This document shows positions 51,064-58,433 of a stretch of DNA of 58,433 nucleotides, piece by piece; the stretch's first letter is position 1; the number at the start of each line of letters is the position of its first letter. A program made the translations under genes and the position numbers. The stretch is from NCBI GenBank assembly GCA_003242605.1, contig QGUZ01000003.1, positions 1 to 58,433 on the forward strand, read 5' to 3'. This DNA is from Actinomycetota bacterium. GTDB taxonomy: Bacteria > Actinomycetota > Actinomycetes > Streptosporangiales > Streptosporangiaceae. The notes beneath the pieces are model-generated. The model did no database searches and had not been told where the DNA came from. It worked only from the letters and a program-made list of their open reading frames with translations.

Positions 51064-51107
51064 TTGACTCGCGCAGACGAGGAAAGTACTTTCCGATCTG
51101 GAAAGTA
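51064..51107 (+). promoter_or_regulatory. Promoter with overlapping palindromic operator
   Basis: A -35 TTGACT (51064-51069), 17-nt spacer and -10 TACTTT (51087-51092) form a good sigma-70-type promoter. The perfect palindrome GGAAAGTACTTTCC (51081-51094) covers the -10, and a half copy GGAAAGTA recurs at 51100-51107. This looks like the binding site of a repressor, perhaps the wHTH protein encoded downstream. Confidence 0.65.
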
Positions 51108-51138
51108 GATGCCAACCGGAAAGCAGAGGGGAGCGCGC

Positions 51139-51438
51139 ATGCCGTCCGCACCGGAGCGGGCGCCCGGGACCGGCCGCGCCGCACCCGCCGCCCCGGCGCC
51201 GTTCCCCGTCCGGCACCTCGGGGCCGCCCGCTGCGCGGCCGCGGCGGCGTGGGCCGCGCTCGCACCGCAGGGGGCGGGATTCGCCGATCCCCGCGCCGAG
51301 GGCCCCCTGATAGCCTTCCTGCTCGTCGCCGTCACGGCCCCGGTCCTGCGACGCCGGACGGCCGCGCACATCCCCCGCCGGGGGGAGGCCGTCCGGGGAG
51401 AGACGAGGGAGGCATGGCGCCCGAACTGGACCCGGTGA
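51139..51438 (+). CDS. Small putative membrane protein
   Basis: This 99-aa frame has a GAGGGGAG site before ATG 51139; ATG 51109 is a longer option. After an Ala/Pro-rich N terminus come two hydrophobic stretches, AARCAAAAAWAALAPQ and PLIAFLLVAVTAPVLRRRTAAHI. The last resembles the end of the membrane protein at 51872 (CVLLVVAITAPGLPRWMAARN), so it may be a related or eroded copy. It overlaps the regulator start by 25 bp. Confidence 0.4.
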   Translation: MPSAPERAPGTGRAAPAAPAPFPVRHLGAARCAAAAAWAALAPQGAGFADPRAEGPLIAFLLVAVTAPVLRRRTAAHIPRRGEAVRGETREAWRPNWTR

Positions 51439-51722
51439 TCCATGCGCCGACCAGGCTGCGGATCGTCGCGCTGCTCGCCGCCTCCGAGGAGGTCGAGTTC
51501 GCCTTCGTGCGCGACACCCTGCAGATCAGCGACTCGACGCTGTCGAAGCAGGCCGCCGCGCTGGAGGCGGCGGGATACGTCCGGATCCGCAAGGGCCACG
51601 TGGGCAAGCGGCCCAAGACCTGGTACAGCCTCACCCCGAAGGGGCGGAAGGCGTACGCGTCGCACGTGGCGGCGCTGCAGGCGATCGTCGCGGGCTCCGG
51701 CCACAGCGTGCTGCCCCGCTAG
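51414..51722 (+). CDS. Winged-helix transcriptional regulator (single-domain MarR/ArsR type)
   Basis: This 102-aa protein is a DNA-binding domain of the PF13601 kind: PVIHAPTRLRIVALLAASEEVEFAFVRDTLQISDSTLSKQAAALEAAGYVRIRKGHVGKRPKTWYSLTPKGRKAY, with the recognition helix SDSTLSKQAAALE and the wing KGHVGKRPKTWY. It has no ligand domain. The start has GAGGGAGG before ATG. It sits in an operon led by the palindrome-bearing promoter at 51064, upstream of the membrane protein at 51872; the pair may form a regulator/membrane-partner unit. Confidence 0.8.
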   Translation: MAPELDPVIHAPTRLRIVALLAASEEVEFAFVRDTLQISDSTLSKQAAALEAAGYVRIRKGHVGKRPKTWYSLTPKGRKAYASHVAALQAIVAGSGHSVLPR

Positions 51723-51871
51723 GCCCGCCCTCCGCCCGTCCGTGCGCCCGTCCGCTTCGTTCCGCGCGCTCCCCGGGAGACGGCCCGGCCGTACGGCGCG
51801 GCGGCGACCGTCGCCTTGACGCCCCGGCGCGCGGCGCCTACGTTTCCACGGTCAGTCAGAGGAGACGGTCA

Positions 51872-52384
51872 ATGAACATCTCGCCCGAAGATGCGGCGCA
51901 GGCGCTGGAGGAGGTCGAGCGGACCCGCCGCCGCGCGCTCCGCAACGCCCCGCCGCTGTTCCCTGCCTGGTACCTCGTCGCGGTCTGGGCGGGCGTCGCC
52001 GCCGTGCAGGTCTGCACCGAGGTGCTCACCGGCCCGGTGGCCTGGGCCGGCCTCCTGCTCACGGTGGCGGCGTTCGCGGTGTTCATCGTCAAGTTCTACC
52101 GGGACGTCGCCCGCCTGCCGATGCGGCCGCACCGCTCGCAGATCGATCCGCTGGTGTGGGTGGTCTTCGCCGTCTGGCTGGTGAGCGGCATCGTGGCCGA
52201 CTTCGCGCTGGTCGCCGCGTTCCTCGCGGTGGATTTCGCCTACCCGCGCACCGCCGCCTCCTGCTGCGTGCTGCTCGTCGTGGCCATCACCGCGCCGGGG
52301 CTGCCCCGGTGGATGGCCGCGCGCAACGCCCGGACGGCCGAGCGCCGCCGCACGCCCGCCGCGCCGGCGCGGGACGACCGCTGA
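51872..52384 (+). CDS. Multi-pass membrane protein of unknown function
   Basis: This 170-aa protein starts with a short amphipathic segment (SPEDAAQALEEVERTRRRAL) and has four likely membrane helices (about 30-45, 50-70, 88-112, 120-145). A basic tail follows. A GAGGAGA site is 7 nt before ATG. It is 149 bp downstream of the regulator gene and may belong to the same regulon. No family is recognised. Confidence 0.7.
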   Translation: MNISPEDAAQALEEVERTRRRALRNAPPLFPAWYLVAVWAGVAAVQVCTEVLTGPVAWAGLLLTVAAFAVFIVKFYRDVARLPMRPHRSQIDPLVWVVFAVWLVSGIVADFALVAAFLAVDFAYPRTAASCCVLLVVAITAPGLPRWMAARNARTAERRRTPAAPARDDR

Positions 52385-52466
52385 CCTGGGGCGCCGCGCC
52401 CGCGGCCGGTACGGCGCCGCCCCGAAACCGCCCCGAAGAGCGCCCAAAGACCGCCCGAAGACGCCG

Positions 52467-52499
52467 CGACCCCGCACCCGGATGCCGGGTACGGGGTCG
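52467..52499. terminator. Bidirectional terminator
   Basis: A 15-bp stem with one mismatch (52467-52481 with 52485-52499) around ATG, between the convergent membrane-protein and moeZ genes. Confidence 0.65.
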
Positions 52500-52526
52500 C
52501 ACTGCGGGTCGCGCCGACCCGCCTCG

Positions 52527-53708
52527 TCAGTACTCGGGGAGGCTGGGGTCGACGTTCTTGATCCAGCTGAGGATGCCGCCGCCGACGTGCACCGCGTCGG
52601 AGAAGCCCGCGTTCTTCACCACGGCGAGCGCCTCGGCGCTGCGCCCGCCGGACTTGCAGTGCAGCACGATCTTCTTGTCCTGCGGCAGCTTCTCCAGCGC
52701 CGAGCCGTCGAGGAACTCACCCTTGGGGATGAGCACCGAACCGGGGATGCGGCAGATCTCGTACTCGTTCGGCTCGCGCACGTCGACGAGGAAGATGTCG
52801 TCGCCCCGGTCCATCATCTCCTTGAGCTCGAGCGCGGTGATCGTCGAGCCCTGGGCCGCCCGCTCCGCCTCGTCCGAGATCACACCGCAGAACGCCTGGT
52901 AGTCGTCGAGCAGCGAGGTGATCGTCGGGTTCTTGCCGCACAGCGCGCACTCGGGGTCCTTGCGGACCTTGACGTCGCGGTACTTCATCTCCAGCGCGTC
53001 GTAGATCATGAGGCGGCCGACCAGCGGCTCCCCGATCCCGGTGATGAGCTTGATCGCCTCGTTCACCTGGATCGACCCGATCGACGCGCACAGCACGCCG
53101 AGCACGCCGCCCTCGGCGCAGGACGGCACCATGCCGGGCGGGGGCGGCTCCGGGTAGAGGCAGCGGTAGCACGGCCCGTGCTCCGCCCAGAACACGCTCG
53201 CCTGGCCGTCGAACCGGTAGATCGACCCCCACACGTACGGCTTGCCGAGCAGCACGGCCGCGTCGTTGACCATGTAACGCGTGGCGAAGTTGTCCGTGCC
53301 GTCGACGATCAGGTCGTACTGGGAGAAGATCTCCATCACGTTGTCCGTGGTGAGCGTGGTGTTGTGGGTCACCACGTTCACGTACGGGTTGATCTCCCGG
53401 ACCGTCGCCGCGGCGGACTCGACCTTGAGCCGGCCGATGTCGGACTGGCCGTGGATGACCTGGCGCTGCAGGTTGGACTCGTCGACCACGTCGAAGTCGA
53501 TCACGCCGAGCGTGCCGACCCCCGCCGCCGCCAGGTACATGAGCGTGGGCGAGCCGAGGCCGCCCGCGCCGACGCACAGGACCTTGGCGTTCTTGAGGCG
53601 CTTCTGCCCGGTCATCCCCACGTCGGGGATGATCAGATGGCGTGAGTAGCGTCTGACCTCGTCAACCGTCAGCTCGGCGGCCGGCTCTACCAGCGGTGGC
53701 AACGACAC
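52527..53708 (-). CDS. moeZ: Adenylyltransferase/sulfurtransferase MoeZ
   Basis: This 393-aa fusion has an E1-like domain (about 15-265: VLCVGAGGLGSPTLMYLA, DFDVVDESNLQRQV, DGTDNFATRY, zinc pairs CYRCLYP and CALCGK) and a C-terminal rhodanese domain (about 285-390) with the active cysteine in VLHCKSGGRS. It adenylates and then thiocarboxylates the C termini of MoaD/ThiS-like sulfur carriers (molybdopterin, and in actinobacteria also CysO). GTG 53708 is the start. Similar length and position to Rv3206c. Confidence 0.93.
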   Translation of the reverse strand: MSLPPLVEPAAELTVDEVRRYSRHLIIPDVGMTGQKRLKNAKVLCVGAGGLGSPTLMYLAAAGVGTLGVIDFDVVDESNLQRQVIHGQSDIGRLKVESAAATVREINPYVNVVTHNTTLTTDNVMEIFSQYDLIVDGTDNFATRYMVNDAAVLLGKPYVWGSIYRFDGQASVFWAEHGPCYRCLYPEPPPPGMVPSCAEGGVLGVLCASIGSIQVNEAIKLITGIGEPLVGRLMIYDALEMKYRDVKVRKDPECALCGKNPTITSLLDDYQAFCGVISDEAERAAQGSTITALELKEMMDRGDDIFLVDVREPNEYEICRIPGSVLIPKGEFLDGSALEKLPQDKKIVLHCKSGGRSAEALAVVKNAGFSDAVHVGGGILSWIKNVDPSLPEY

Positions 53709-53822
53709 AGTTCTACGCTCCCGGTTCAGGGGAAACCTCGTGGTGCGGCCAGCCGTCACGGGTACGGCTCGCCGTCGTCTGTGACAACCTAGCCAGGCCG
53801 TCCCGGCATTCCCGCGCAAGGG

Positions 53823-54794
53823 TCACGCGCATCGGGTCGCGACCGCTCCCTTGACCGCCCGGGCGTGCCGCAGCAGCGCGCGGAACTCGCGCGCGATCAC
53901 GTCGGGGAACTCGGACTGGGCGGTGTGCCCGGCGTGCGGCAGCATCACCACGCGGATGTCGGGGAAGGTGCGCGCGGCGCGTACCGCGGTGCGCGGGTGC
54001 ACGAGGCGGTCGTGAAGGCCGTACACGGCGAGTGTGGGCGCCTGCACCCGGGCCGCCTGCCGCCACAGCGACCCCTCCATGCCGCCCCGCTTGGCGTACC
54101 AGGGGGCGTACTCCTTGAGGTACTCGAACACGATGCCGCGGGCCGACTCCACCAGGGAGGGCCCGTTGTGCGGCAGCTCGTCGCGGCGCCGCTGCTCGGC
54201 CACGGCCTCGGCCACCCGCGCGGGATGCACCCGGGACGGGTCGGCGTAGCACATCGCCATCGTGGCCCGGACCCGCTTCTCCGCCGGAACATGGCGCAGC
54301 AGCTGGCCCACCACCCAGTCGCCGATCCGCGGGGTGGCGCCGAAGGCGATGCGGGCCGGGCCGCGGCGGGGCACGAGGTGCGGCAGGGCGGGCGCGACGA
54401 GGGTGAGCGTGCGCACCAGGTCGGGACGGGTCGCGGCCACCCGCACCGACACCGCGCCGCCGAGCGAGTTGCCGAACAGGTGAACCGGCTCCCCGCCACG
54501 CTCGGCCACGATGTGCTCAAGGAAGGCGATCACGGCACGGGCGTGCGCGGTCACCGAGTAATCGCCGTCCGGAGGGGGTGGTGAATAGCCTGCGCCGGGC
54601 AGGTCGACCGCGTAGCCGGTGATGGTGTCCTGCAGTTCGGCCATCAGATCTGTCCAGTTCGTCGCCGAACCGGCAAGGCCGTGCACGAAGACCCCGGTCT
54701 CGGACGGGCCCTCCGGGGTCGATCGCACATGCATGGACAGCTTGCCGAGGTCGATGAACCGCCCCGGCCACGGCGCGATCGGTTCCTTCATCAC
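53823..54794 (-). CDS. Alpha/beta hydrolase
   Basis: This 323-aa cytosolic-type hydrolase has the oxyanion HGLAGSATNW, the nucleophile elbow FGNSLGGAVS, the acid in VYGLHDRLV and the His in PHAGHTAQ, all in the usual order. No lid domain family is recognised. The start is ATG 54794 with a GGAAGG site. It lies 114 bp upstream of moeZ on the same strand. The substrate is unknown. Confidence 0.85.
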   Translation of the reverse strand: MMKEPIAPWPGRFIDLGKLSMHVRSTPEGPSETGVFVHGLAGSATNWTDLMAELQDTITGYAVDLPGAGYSPPPPDGDYSVTAHARAVIAFLEHIVAERGGEPVHLFGNSLGGAVSVRVAATRPDLVRTLTLVAPALPHLVPRRGPARIAFGATPRIGDWVVGQLLRHVPAEKRVRATMAMCYADPSRVHPARVAEAVAEQRRRDELPHNGPSLVESARGIVFEYLKEYAPWYAKRGGMEGSLWRQAARVQAPTLAVYGLHDRLVHPRTAVRAARTFPDIRVVMLPHAGHTAQSEFPDVIAREFRALLRHARAVKGAVATRCA

Positions 54795-55042
54795 CCGTTT
54801 CCTTCCGGTCCATCACCTGTTCCACCTAAGCGGTACCTAATCGACCGCCCCGTGAGCAAACAGCCTGGCCGTGTCGCCCTGTTCCGATTGACTGCCCGTG
54901 AATCAGGTCAAAGGGAGATCGCCCGCGTATCATACGCCCGCCATTAACTCTCCGCATTCGGGAGATCTCGGCACGTATCGGTTTTTGTCGGCACGAGTCC
55001 GGACATCACGCTCATAGCCCCCCTCGAACACGAGGAGTGAGG

Positions 55043-55432
55043 ATGAAGTACAAGCGTCTCGCGACCACTCTCGCCGCCGCGGCCATCGCCGGCGGTGGCG
55101 CGCTCACCGCAATCGCCGCGCCCGCCCACGCGGACAGCGGCTGGGGGCACGACCGGCACGGCCGCCACCACCTCGGCCACTTCGCCGGCCTCGGCCACAG
55201 CGGCGCCGCCAAGCTGTGCGTCGCCAAGTCGCACAAGAAGTACGTGAAGAAGCGCGGCGGCGGGAAGTTCGGCAAGTACTTCGGCAAGGGCAACAAGCGC
55301 TACGTGGTCAAGAAGACCGCCACGAAGTACGTGAAGTGCGGCGCCTGGCACCAGCACCACCACAAGAGGTTCGGTCACAAGGGCTTCGGCCACGGCAAGT
55401 GGGACTGGGGCTGGAACGACTGGAGCTGGTGA
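55043..55432 (+). CDS. Secreted His/Lys/Gly/Trp-rich small protein
   Basis: This 129-aa precursor has a signal peptide (cleavage after APAHA, residue 30). The mature 99-aa chain has an N-terminal His cluster (GWGHDRHGRHHLGHFAGLGH), a middle of Lys-Tyr repeats (KKYVKK, GKYFGKGNKRYVVKK), two cysteines (LCVAK, VKCGAW), a second His run (HQHHHKRFGHKGFGHG) and an aromatic end WDWGWNDWSW. The pattern suggests metal binding or wall association. GAGGAG precedes the ATG; a GTG two codons upstream is possible. No family is recognised. Confidence 0.7.
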   Translation: MKYKRLATTLAAAAIAGGGALTAIAAPAHADSGWGHDRHGRHHLGHFAGLGHSGAAKLCVAKSHKKYVKKRGGGKFGKYFGKGNKRYVVKKTATKYVKCGAWHQHHHKRFGHKGFGHGKWDWGWNDWSW

Positions 55433-55445
55433 CCGGCTCCCGCAC

Positions 55446-55487
55446 GTGATCACGTCCCCGGGCCGGGCGGCCCGGGGACGTGATCAC
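55446..55487 (+). terminator. Terminator after the secreted small protein
   Basis: A perfect 19-bp stem (55446-55464 with 55469-55487) around GGGC, 14 bp beyond the stop codon. Confidence 0.8.
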
Positions 55488-55490
55488 CCG

Positions 55491-55521
55491 GTCGTGACGC
55501 CCGCCGGGCGGGCGTCACGAC
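55491..55521. terminator. Second hairpin in tandem
   Basis: GTCGTGACGCCCGCC (55491-55505) and its exact complement (55507-55521) form a hairpin right after the terminator at 55446. Confidence 0.6.
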
Positions 55522-55676
55522 ACCTTCGCACCACGTCGTCGCCGGGGTCCCGTGACCGGCCCCGGCGACGATCCAGGCGGGACTCCGATCCGCGAGTCCG
55601 CCGACCGGGTGGAGGACCGCCGCCCCTTCCGACCGCTGCGTTCACGTCCACACGATTCGATTCGCACTCCCGACAC

Positions 55677-55722
55677 CCGTACGCCGGGGGTCCACGACCG
55701 GTCGTGGACCCCCGGCGTACGG
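55677..55722. repeat. 46-bp perfect palindrome
   Basis: Two 23-nt arms (55677-55699 and 55700-55722) are exact reverse complements with no loop. It lies between convergent genes in a 410-bp gene-free stretch and may end the leftward ku transcript (stop 55845) or be a protein site. Confidence 0.75.
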
Positions 55723-55844
55723 CCATGTACGGCGGCCCGCCGTACCGCCCCGGACAGCGCCCGGGATAGAACCGCGGAACCCCGTGTGAATCCGCGAAAC
55801 TTTCACGCGCCCGGAAAACGCCCGCGACGCCCGGCGGAAGGGCG

Positions 55845-56873
55845 TCAGGCGGTCTTCCGGGCGCGGCGCTTCGGCTTCTCGGCGCTCTTCTCGCTGCTCT
55901 TATCGGCGCTCTTCCCGGCGCCCTTCCCGGCGCCTTTCTCCGCCGCCTTCTCCGCGGCCTTTCCGGCGGCCTTGCCCTTCGCCTTGCCCGCGGCCTTACC
56001 CTTGCCCGGTTTCCCGGTTGTCGCGGTGGCCGCCCCGCCGACCGCCGCCGCGGCCTCCTCGGCGGCCTCCTCGGCCGGCGCCGCCGCGCCGTCCGCCGCC
56101 CGGCTCCGCTTGGCGGCCTCGACGCTCGCCCGCAGCGCGGCCATGAGGTCGACGGCCGGGCCCTCCTCCGGCGGACGCTCGGGCGCCACCACCTCCTTGC
56201 CCGCGACCTTCGCCTCGATGATCTGCTCGAGCGCCTCCCGGTAGGCGTCGTGGTACTGGGCGGGGTCGAAGTCCGCGGTCATCGTGTCGATGAGCGAGTT
56301 CGCCATCTGCAGCTCCTGGGGGCGCACGTCGATCTTCTCGTCCAGGAACGGGAAGTCCGCCGCGCGCACCTCGTCCGGCCAGAGCATCGTCTCCAGCACG
56401 AACACGCCGTCGCGCACCCGGAGCACGCCGAGCGACTCGCGCTGCCGCAGCGCCACCTTCACCACCGCCACCCTGCCGGAGGCCTCGAGCGCGTCGCGCA
56501 GCAGCACGTACGGCTTGCTCCCGGCGCCCTCCGGCTCCAGGTAGTACGACCTGCTGAACAGGATCGGGTCGATCTGCTCGGCCGGGCAGAACTGCAGCAC
56601 GTCGATGCGGCGCGAGGTGGACAGCGGCAGCCGCTCCAGGTCCTCGTCGGTGAGCACCACCATCTCGCCGGTGGGCAGCTCGAAGCCCTTGGCGATGTCG
56701 GCGTAGTCGACCTCCTGGCCGTCGATGCTGCACACCCGGCGGTAGCGGATCCGCCCGCCGTCGGTGCGGTGCACCTGGTGGAACGCGATGTCCCGCTGCT
56801 GGGTCGCCGAGTACAGCTTCACCGGGATCGTGACGAGCCCGAACGAGATCGCGCCCTTCCAGATGCTGCGCAT
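55845..56873 (-). CDS. ku: Ku protein of non-homologous end joining
   Basis: This 342-aa protein has the bacterial Ku core (about 1-245): MRSIWKGAISFGLVTIPVKLYSAT, VCSIDGQEVDYADIAKGFE, RSYYLEPEGAGSKPYVLLRDAL, and the tail of the core VDLMAALRASVEAAKRSR. It dimerises into a ring that holds DNA ends and recruits LigD. The last about 75 residues are a Lys/Ala/Gly-rich tail, AGKAAEKAAEKGAGKGAGK, ending KPKRRARKTA, as in Ku proteins with extended basic tails that bind free DNA. GGGGGGAGA precedes ATG 56873. The LigD-polymerase gene diverges 82 bp away. Confidence 0.93.
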   Translation of the reverse strand: MRSIWKGAISFGLVTIPVKLYSATQQRDIAFHQVHRTDGGRIRYRRVCSIDGQEVDYADIAKGFELPTGEMVVLTDEDLERLPLSTSRRIDVLQFCPAEQIDPILFSRSYYLEPEGAGSKPYVLLRDALEASGRVAVVKVALRQRESLGVLRVRDGVFVLETMLWPDEVRAADFPFLDEKIDVRPQELQMANSLIDTMTADFDPAQYHDAYREALEQIIEAKVAGKEVVAPERPPEEGPAVDLMAALRASVEAAKRSRAADGAAAPAEEAAEEAAAAVGGAATATTGKPGKGKAAGKAKGKAAGKAAEKAAEKGAGKGAGKSADKSSEKSAEKPKRRARKTA

Positions 56874-56955
56874 TCGTCTCCCCCCGGCCCTATCGCGTTC
56901 CCCCAGGTGGGCAGGTACCCGGGAGAGCCGGGGCGATGCGGGCAGAGGGGGAGAC

Positions 56956-57939
56956 ATGCGTGAGCGGGTATCGGTGACGGTCGAGGGGCGGGAGCTGACG
57001 CTGAGCAACCTGGACAAGGTCCTCTACCCCGAGTCCGGGTTCACCAAGGCCGAGGTGATCGACTACTACACCCGGATCGCCCCGGTGCTCCTCCCCCACC
57101 TCGCCGGCCGCCCGCTCACCGTGAAGCGGTACCCGGACGGCGTGGCCGGGCAGTCGTTCTACGAGAAGAACACCCGCGGCCACACCCCCGCCTGGGTGCG
57201 CCGGGTCACCCTGCCCGTGCCCGGCAGCACCAAGGACCGCGAGACGATCGACTTCGCCGTCGTCGACGATCTGCCCACCCTGATCTACTTCGCGAACCTC
57301 GCCGCGATCGAGCTCCACGTGCCGATGTGGCGGGTGGACCGGCACGGCGACCCGCTCCCGCCGGACACCCTCGTCTTCGCCCTCGCCCCCGGCGCGCCCG
57401 CCACGATCGTCGACTGCTGCCGGGTCGCCTGCCTGCTGCGCGACCTGCTGCACGACGCGGGGCTCGACCCGCTGCCGAAGACCAGCGGGCGGAAGGGCAT
57501 GCAGCTCTACGTGCCGCTGCGCGGCCGGTCGGGGCCCGCCGCCGGCCCGGCGGAGTTCGCCCGCGACGTCGCCCGCCGCCTGGAGTCCCGGTACCCCGAC
57601 CGGGTCACCAGCGTGATGGCGAAGAAGGCCCGCCCCGGCAAGGTCTTCATCGACTGGAGCCAGAACAACCCGGCGAAGACCACGGTCGCGCCGTACTCGC
57701 TGCGGGCGAACCCGATCCCCACCGTCTCCACGCCGCTGCGCTGGGAGGAGGTGATCGCGTGCGCCGAGCACGGCGCGGCGCCCGGGCCCACGGCGCCCGG
57801 ACCGGGGGGCGGCGGCGCCTCGGCGGCCCCGCCTGTTCCCCAAGCCGATCAAGCGCCGATAATGGTGTTCACAGCCGCGGACGTGCTGAAAAGAGTGGCC
57901 GAGTACGGCGATCTGTTCGGCGCCCTCGCCGAGGCCTGA
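56956..57939 (+). CDS. Stand-alone LigD polymerase (primase-like) domain, DxD replaced by AxA
   Basis: This 327-aa protein is a single LigD-POL (AEP superfamily) domain, with no ligase or 3'-phosphoesterase parts. Matches include LTLSNLDKVLYPESGFTK, VKRYPDGVAGQSFYEKN, NLAAIELHVPMWRVDRHG, PKTSGRKGMQLYVPL and FIDWSQNNPAKTTVAPYSLRA. The metal-binding motif, FDLDPG in the family, reads FALAPG: both aspartates are Ala142 and Ala144. The third Asp (FIDWSQ) remains. It is unlikely to catalyse nucleotide addition as written. It diverges from ku, which supports a role in end joining. A low-complexity Gly/Pro linker sits near 275-290. Confidence 0.88.
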   Translation: MRERVSVTVEGRELTLSNLDKVLYPESGFTKAEVIDYYTRIAPVLLPHLAGRPLTVKRYPDGVAGQSFYEKNTRGHTPAWVRRVTLPVPGSTKDRETIDFAVVDDLPTLIYFANLAAIELHVPMWRVDRHGDPLPPDTLVFALAPGAPATIVDCCRVACLLRDLLHDAGLDPLPKTSGRKGMQLYVPLRGRSGPAAGPAEFARDVARRLESRYPDRVTSVMAKKARPGKVFIDWSQNNPAKTTVAPYSLRANPIPTVSTPLRWEEVIACAEHGAAPGPTAPGPGGGGASAAPPVPQADQAPIMVFTAADVLKRVAEYGDLFGALAEA

Positions 57940-58040
57940 TCGCATACGCGGCCACCTCACCGCTGACCGGGGCGATTGGCCGTAGGCTGGTGTCGAAGAG
58001 GCGACGGCCTCGGGCGATCCGGAAACGAGAGGGACGACAG

Positions 58041-58283
58041 ATGTCGGAGATGGATGTTCGTGGCGACTCCACCCTCGGCGAGGCGGCGGCCGCTGAGCTC
58101 TCGTCCGACGAGATCTCGATCGAGGCGCCGGAGGCCGACGCGGCCGAGCAGCAGCGCTCGGTGCGCGAGCGCGAGGAGGAGCCGCAGCGGTCGTGGCCGC
58201 GGCGCTTCTCCCTCGAGGTGGACCCCTCCGCCGGCATCAACGACGAACGTACGGTCGACCTCGACGAGGACGACTACCGGTAG
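58041..58283 (+). CDS. Small acidic conserved-type protein
   Basis: This 80-aa protein is strongly acidic (about a quarter Asp/Glu) with a helical centre and a C-terminal SLEVDPSAGINDERTVDLDEDDYR. There is no membrane helix or known domain. GAGAGGGA lies upstream of ATG 58041; ATG 58050 is an alternative. It lies about 100 bp beyond the LigD-polymerase-domain gene. Confidence 0.6.
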   Translation: MSEMDVRGDSTLGEAAAAELSSDEISIEAPEADAAEQQRSVREREEEPQRSWPRRFSLEVDPSAGINDERTVDLDEDDYR

Positions 58284-58403
58284 CGCGCGGCGGCGTTCCT
58301 ACCGGCGCGTAGGATTGCGCCGCTGGTGGTTGCGGGCGGCCTGGGCGGGCACTCTCGTCCTCGTCGGCCCGTTCGGAGAACTCGTCCTCGCAAGGAGACT
58401 GTC

Positions 58404-58433
58404 GTGACGGCTACCCCGGACGCCAAACCACGC
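58404..58433 (+). CDS. 5' end of a gene cut by the window edge
   Basis: GTG 58404 begins an open frame of ten codons (MTATPDAKPR) to the edge. AAGGAGA lies 6 nt before it and a -10-like TAGGAT is at 58310. The product cannot be identified. Confidence 0.5.
   Translation, partial: MTATPDAKPR

Overview
The window is high-GC DNA with dense genes, strong GC3 bias and frequent GTG/TTG starts, which points to an actinomycete. Gene content and order (UPF0182 protein, PDZ-Lon protease, Zincin_2 protein, ABC1 kinase, WhiB7, UvrD2, mycoredoxin, NudC, AdnB/AdnA, ATL protein, MoeZ) match a neighbourhood I recall from Mycobacterium (roughly Rv3193c to Rv3206c). The extra genes (two mycosin-like subtilases, Ku with a stand-alone LigD polymerase domain, a two-domain RafH-type hibernation factor) would suit Streptosporangiales or a relative. 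The genus is inference only.

Layout. 0.2-9.3 kb: KhtT/KhtU-type K+/H+ antiporter pair, ribosome hibernation factor, Bcr/CflA exporter, a frameshifted exonuclease pseudogene, a flavoprotein, a secreted DNase-like protein, a gene-poor gap and a membrane Ser/Thr kinase. 9.6-9.7 kb: initiator tRNA-Met with a strong terminator. 9.9-22.7 kb: a leftward operon (SDR, MoaE, PDZ-Lon protease, UPF0182 protein) divergent from a Zincin_2/NUDIX/EEP run, then a YgjP metalloprotease and glycosyltransferase pair divergent from a ThiF-like/ABC1 pair, with a CRP-type site between them. 22.9-24.1 kb: whiB7 with a small downstream gene, a long leader carrying a probable leader ORF and attenuator, a WhiB7-type promoter and a 14-bp tandem array. 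24.2-29.7 kb: TesB, UvrD2, a secreted hydrolase, mycoredoxin and NudC. 29.8-35.5 kb: an iron-box-controlled four-gene NIS siderophore operon in the order ATP-grasp, IucA/IucC, IucA/IucC, PLP decarboxylase, as in vibrioferrin loci but without the exporter. 35.5-42.1 kb: adnA-adnB helicase-nuclease. 42.7-46.6 kb: a large CDP-glycerol phosphotransferase, an alkyltransferase-like protein and a small hypothetical. 46.7-51.0 kb: two tandem membrane-protein/subtilase modules, one with a degenerate active site. 51.1-54.8 kb: a wHTH regulator operon, a membrane protein, MoeZ and an alpha/beta hydrolase. 55.0-58.4 kb: a His/Lys/Trp-rich secreted protein, three strong hairpins, divergent ku and LigD-polymerase-domain genes, a small acidic protein and the first codons of one more gene.

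How it fits together. Much of the window is housekeeping for DNA ends and stress: AdnAB resection, UvrD2, Ku and a Pol domain, an ATL protein, and WhiB7 resistance control with mycoredoxin and NudC redox functions nearby. The most unusual items are the vibrioferrin-type siderophore operon placed between nudC and adnB, the LigD polymerase domain whose metal-binding DxD reads AxA, the active/inactive pair of mycosin modules, and the whiB7 leader with an ORF that stops just before a terminator hairpin.
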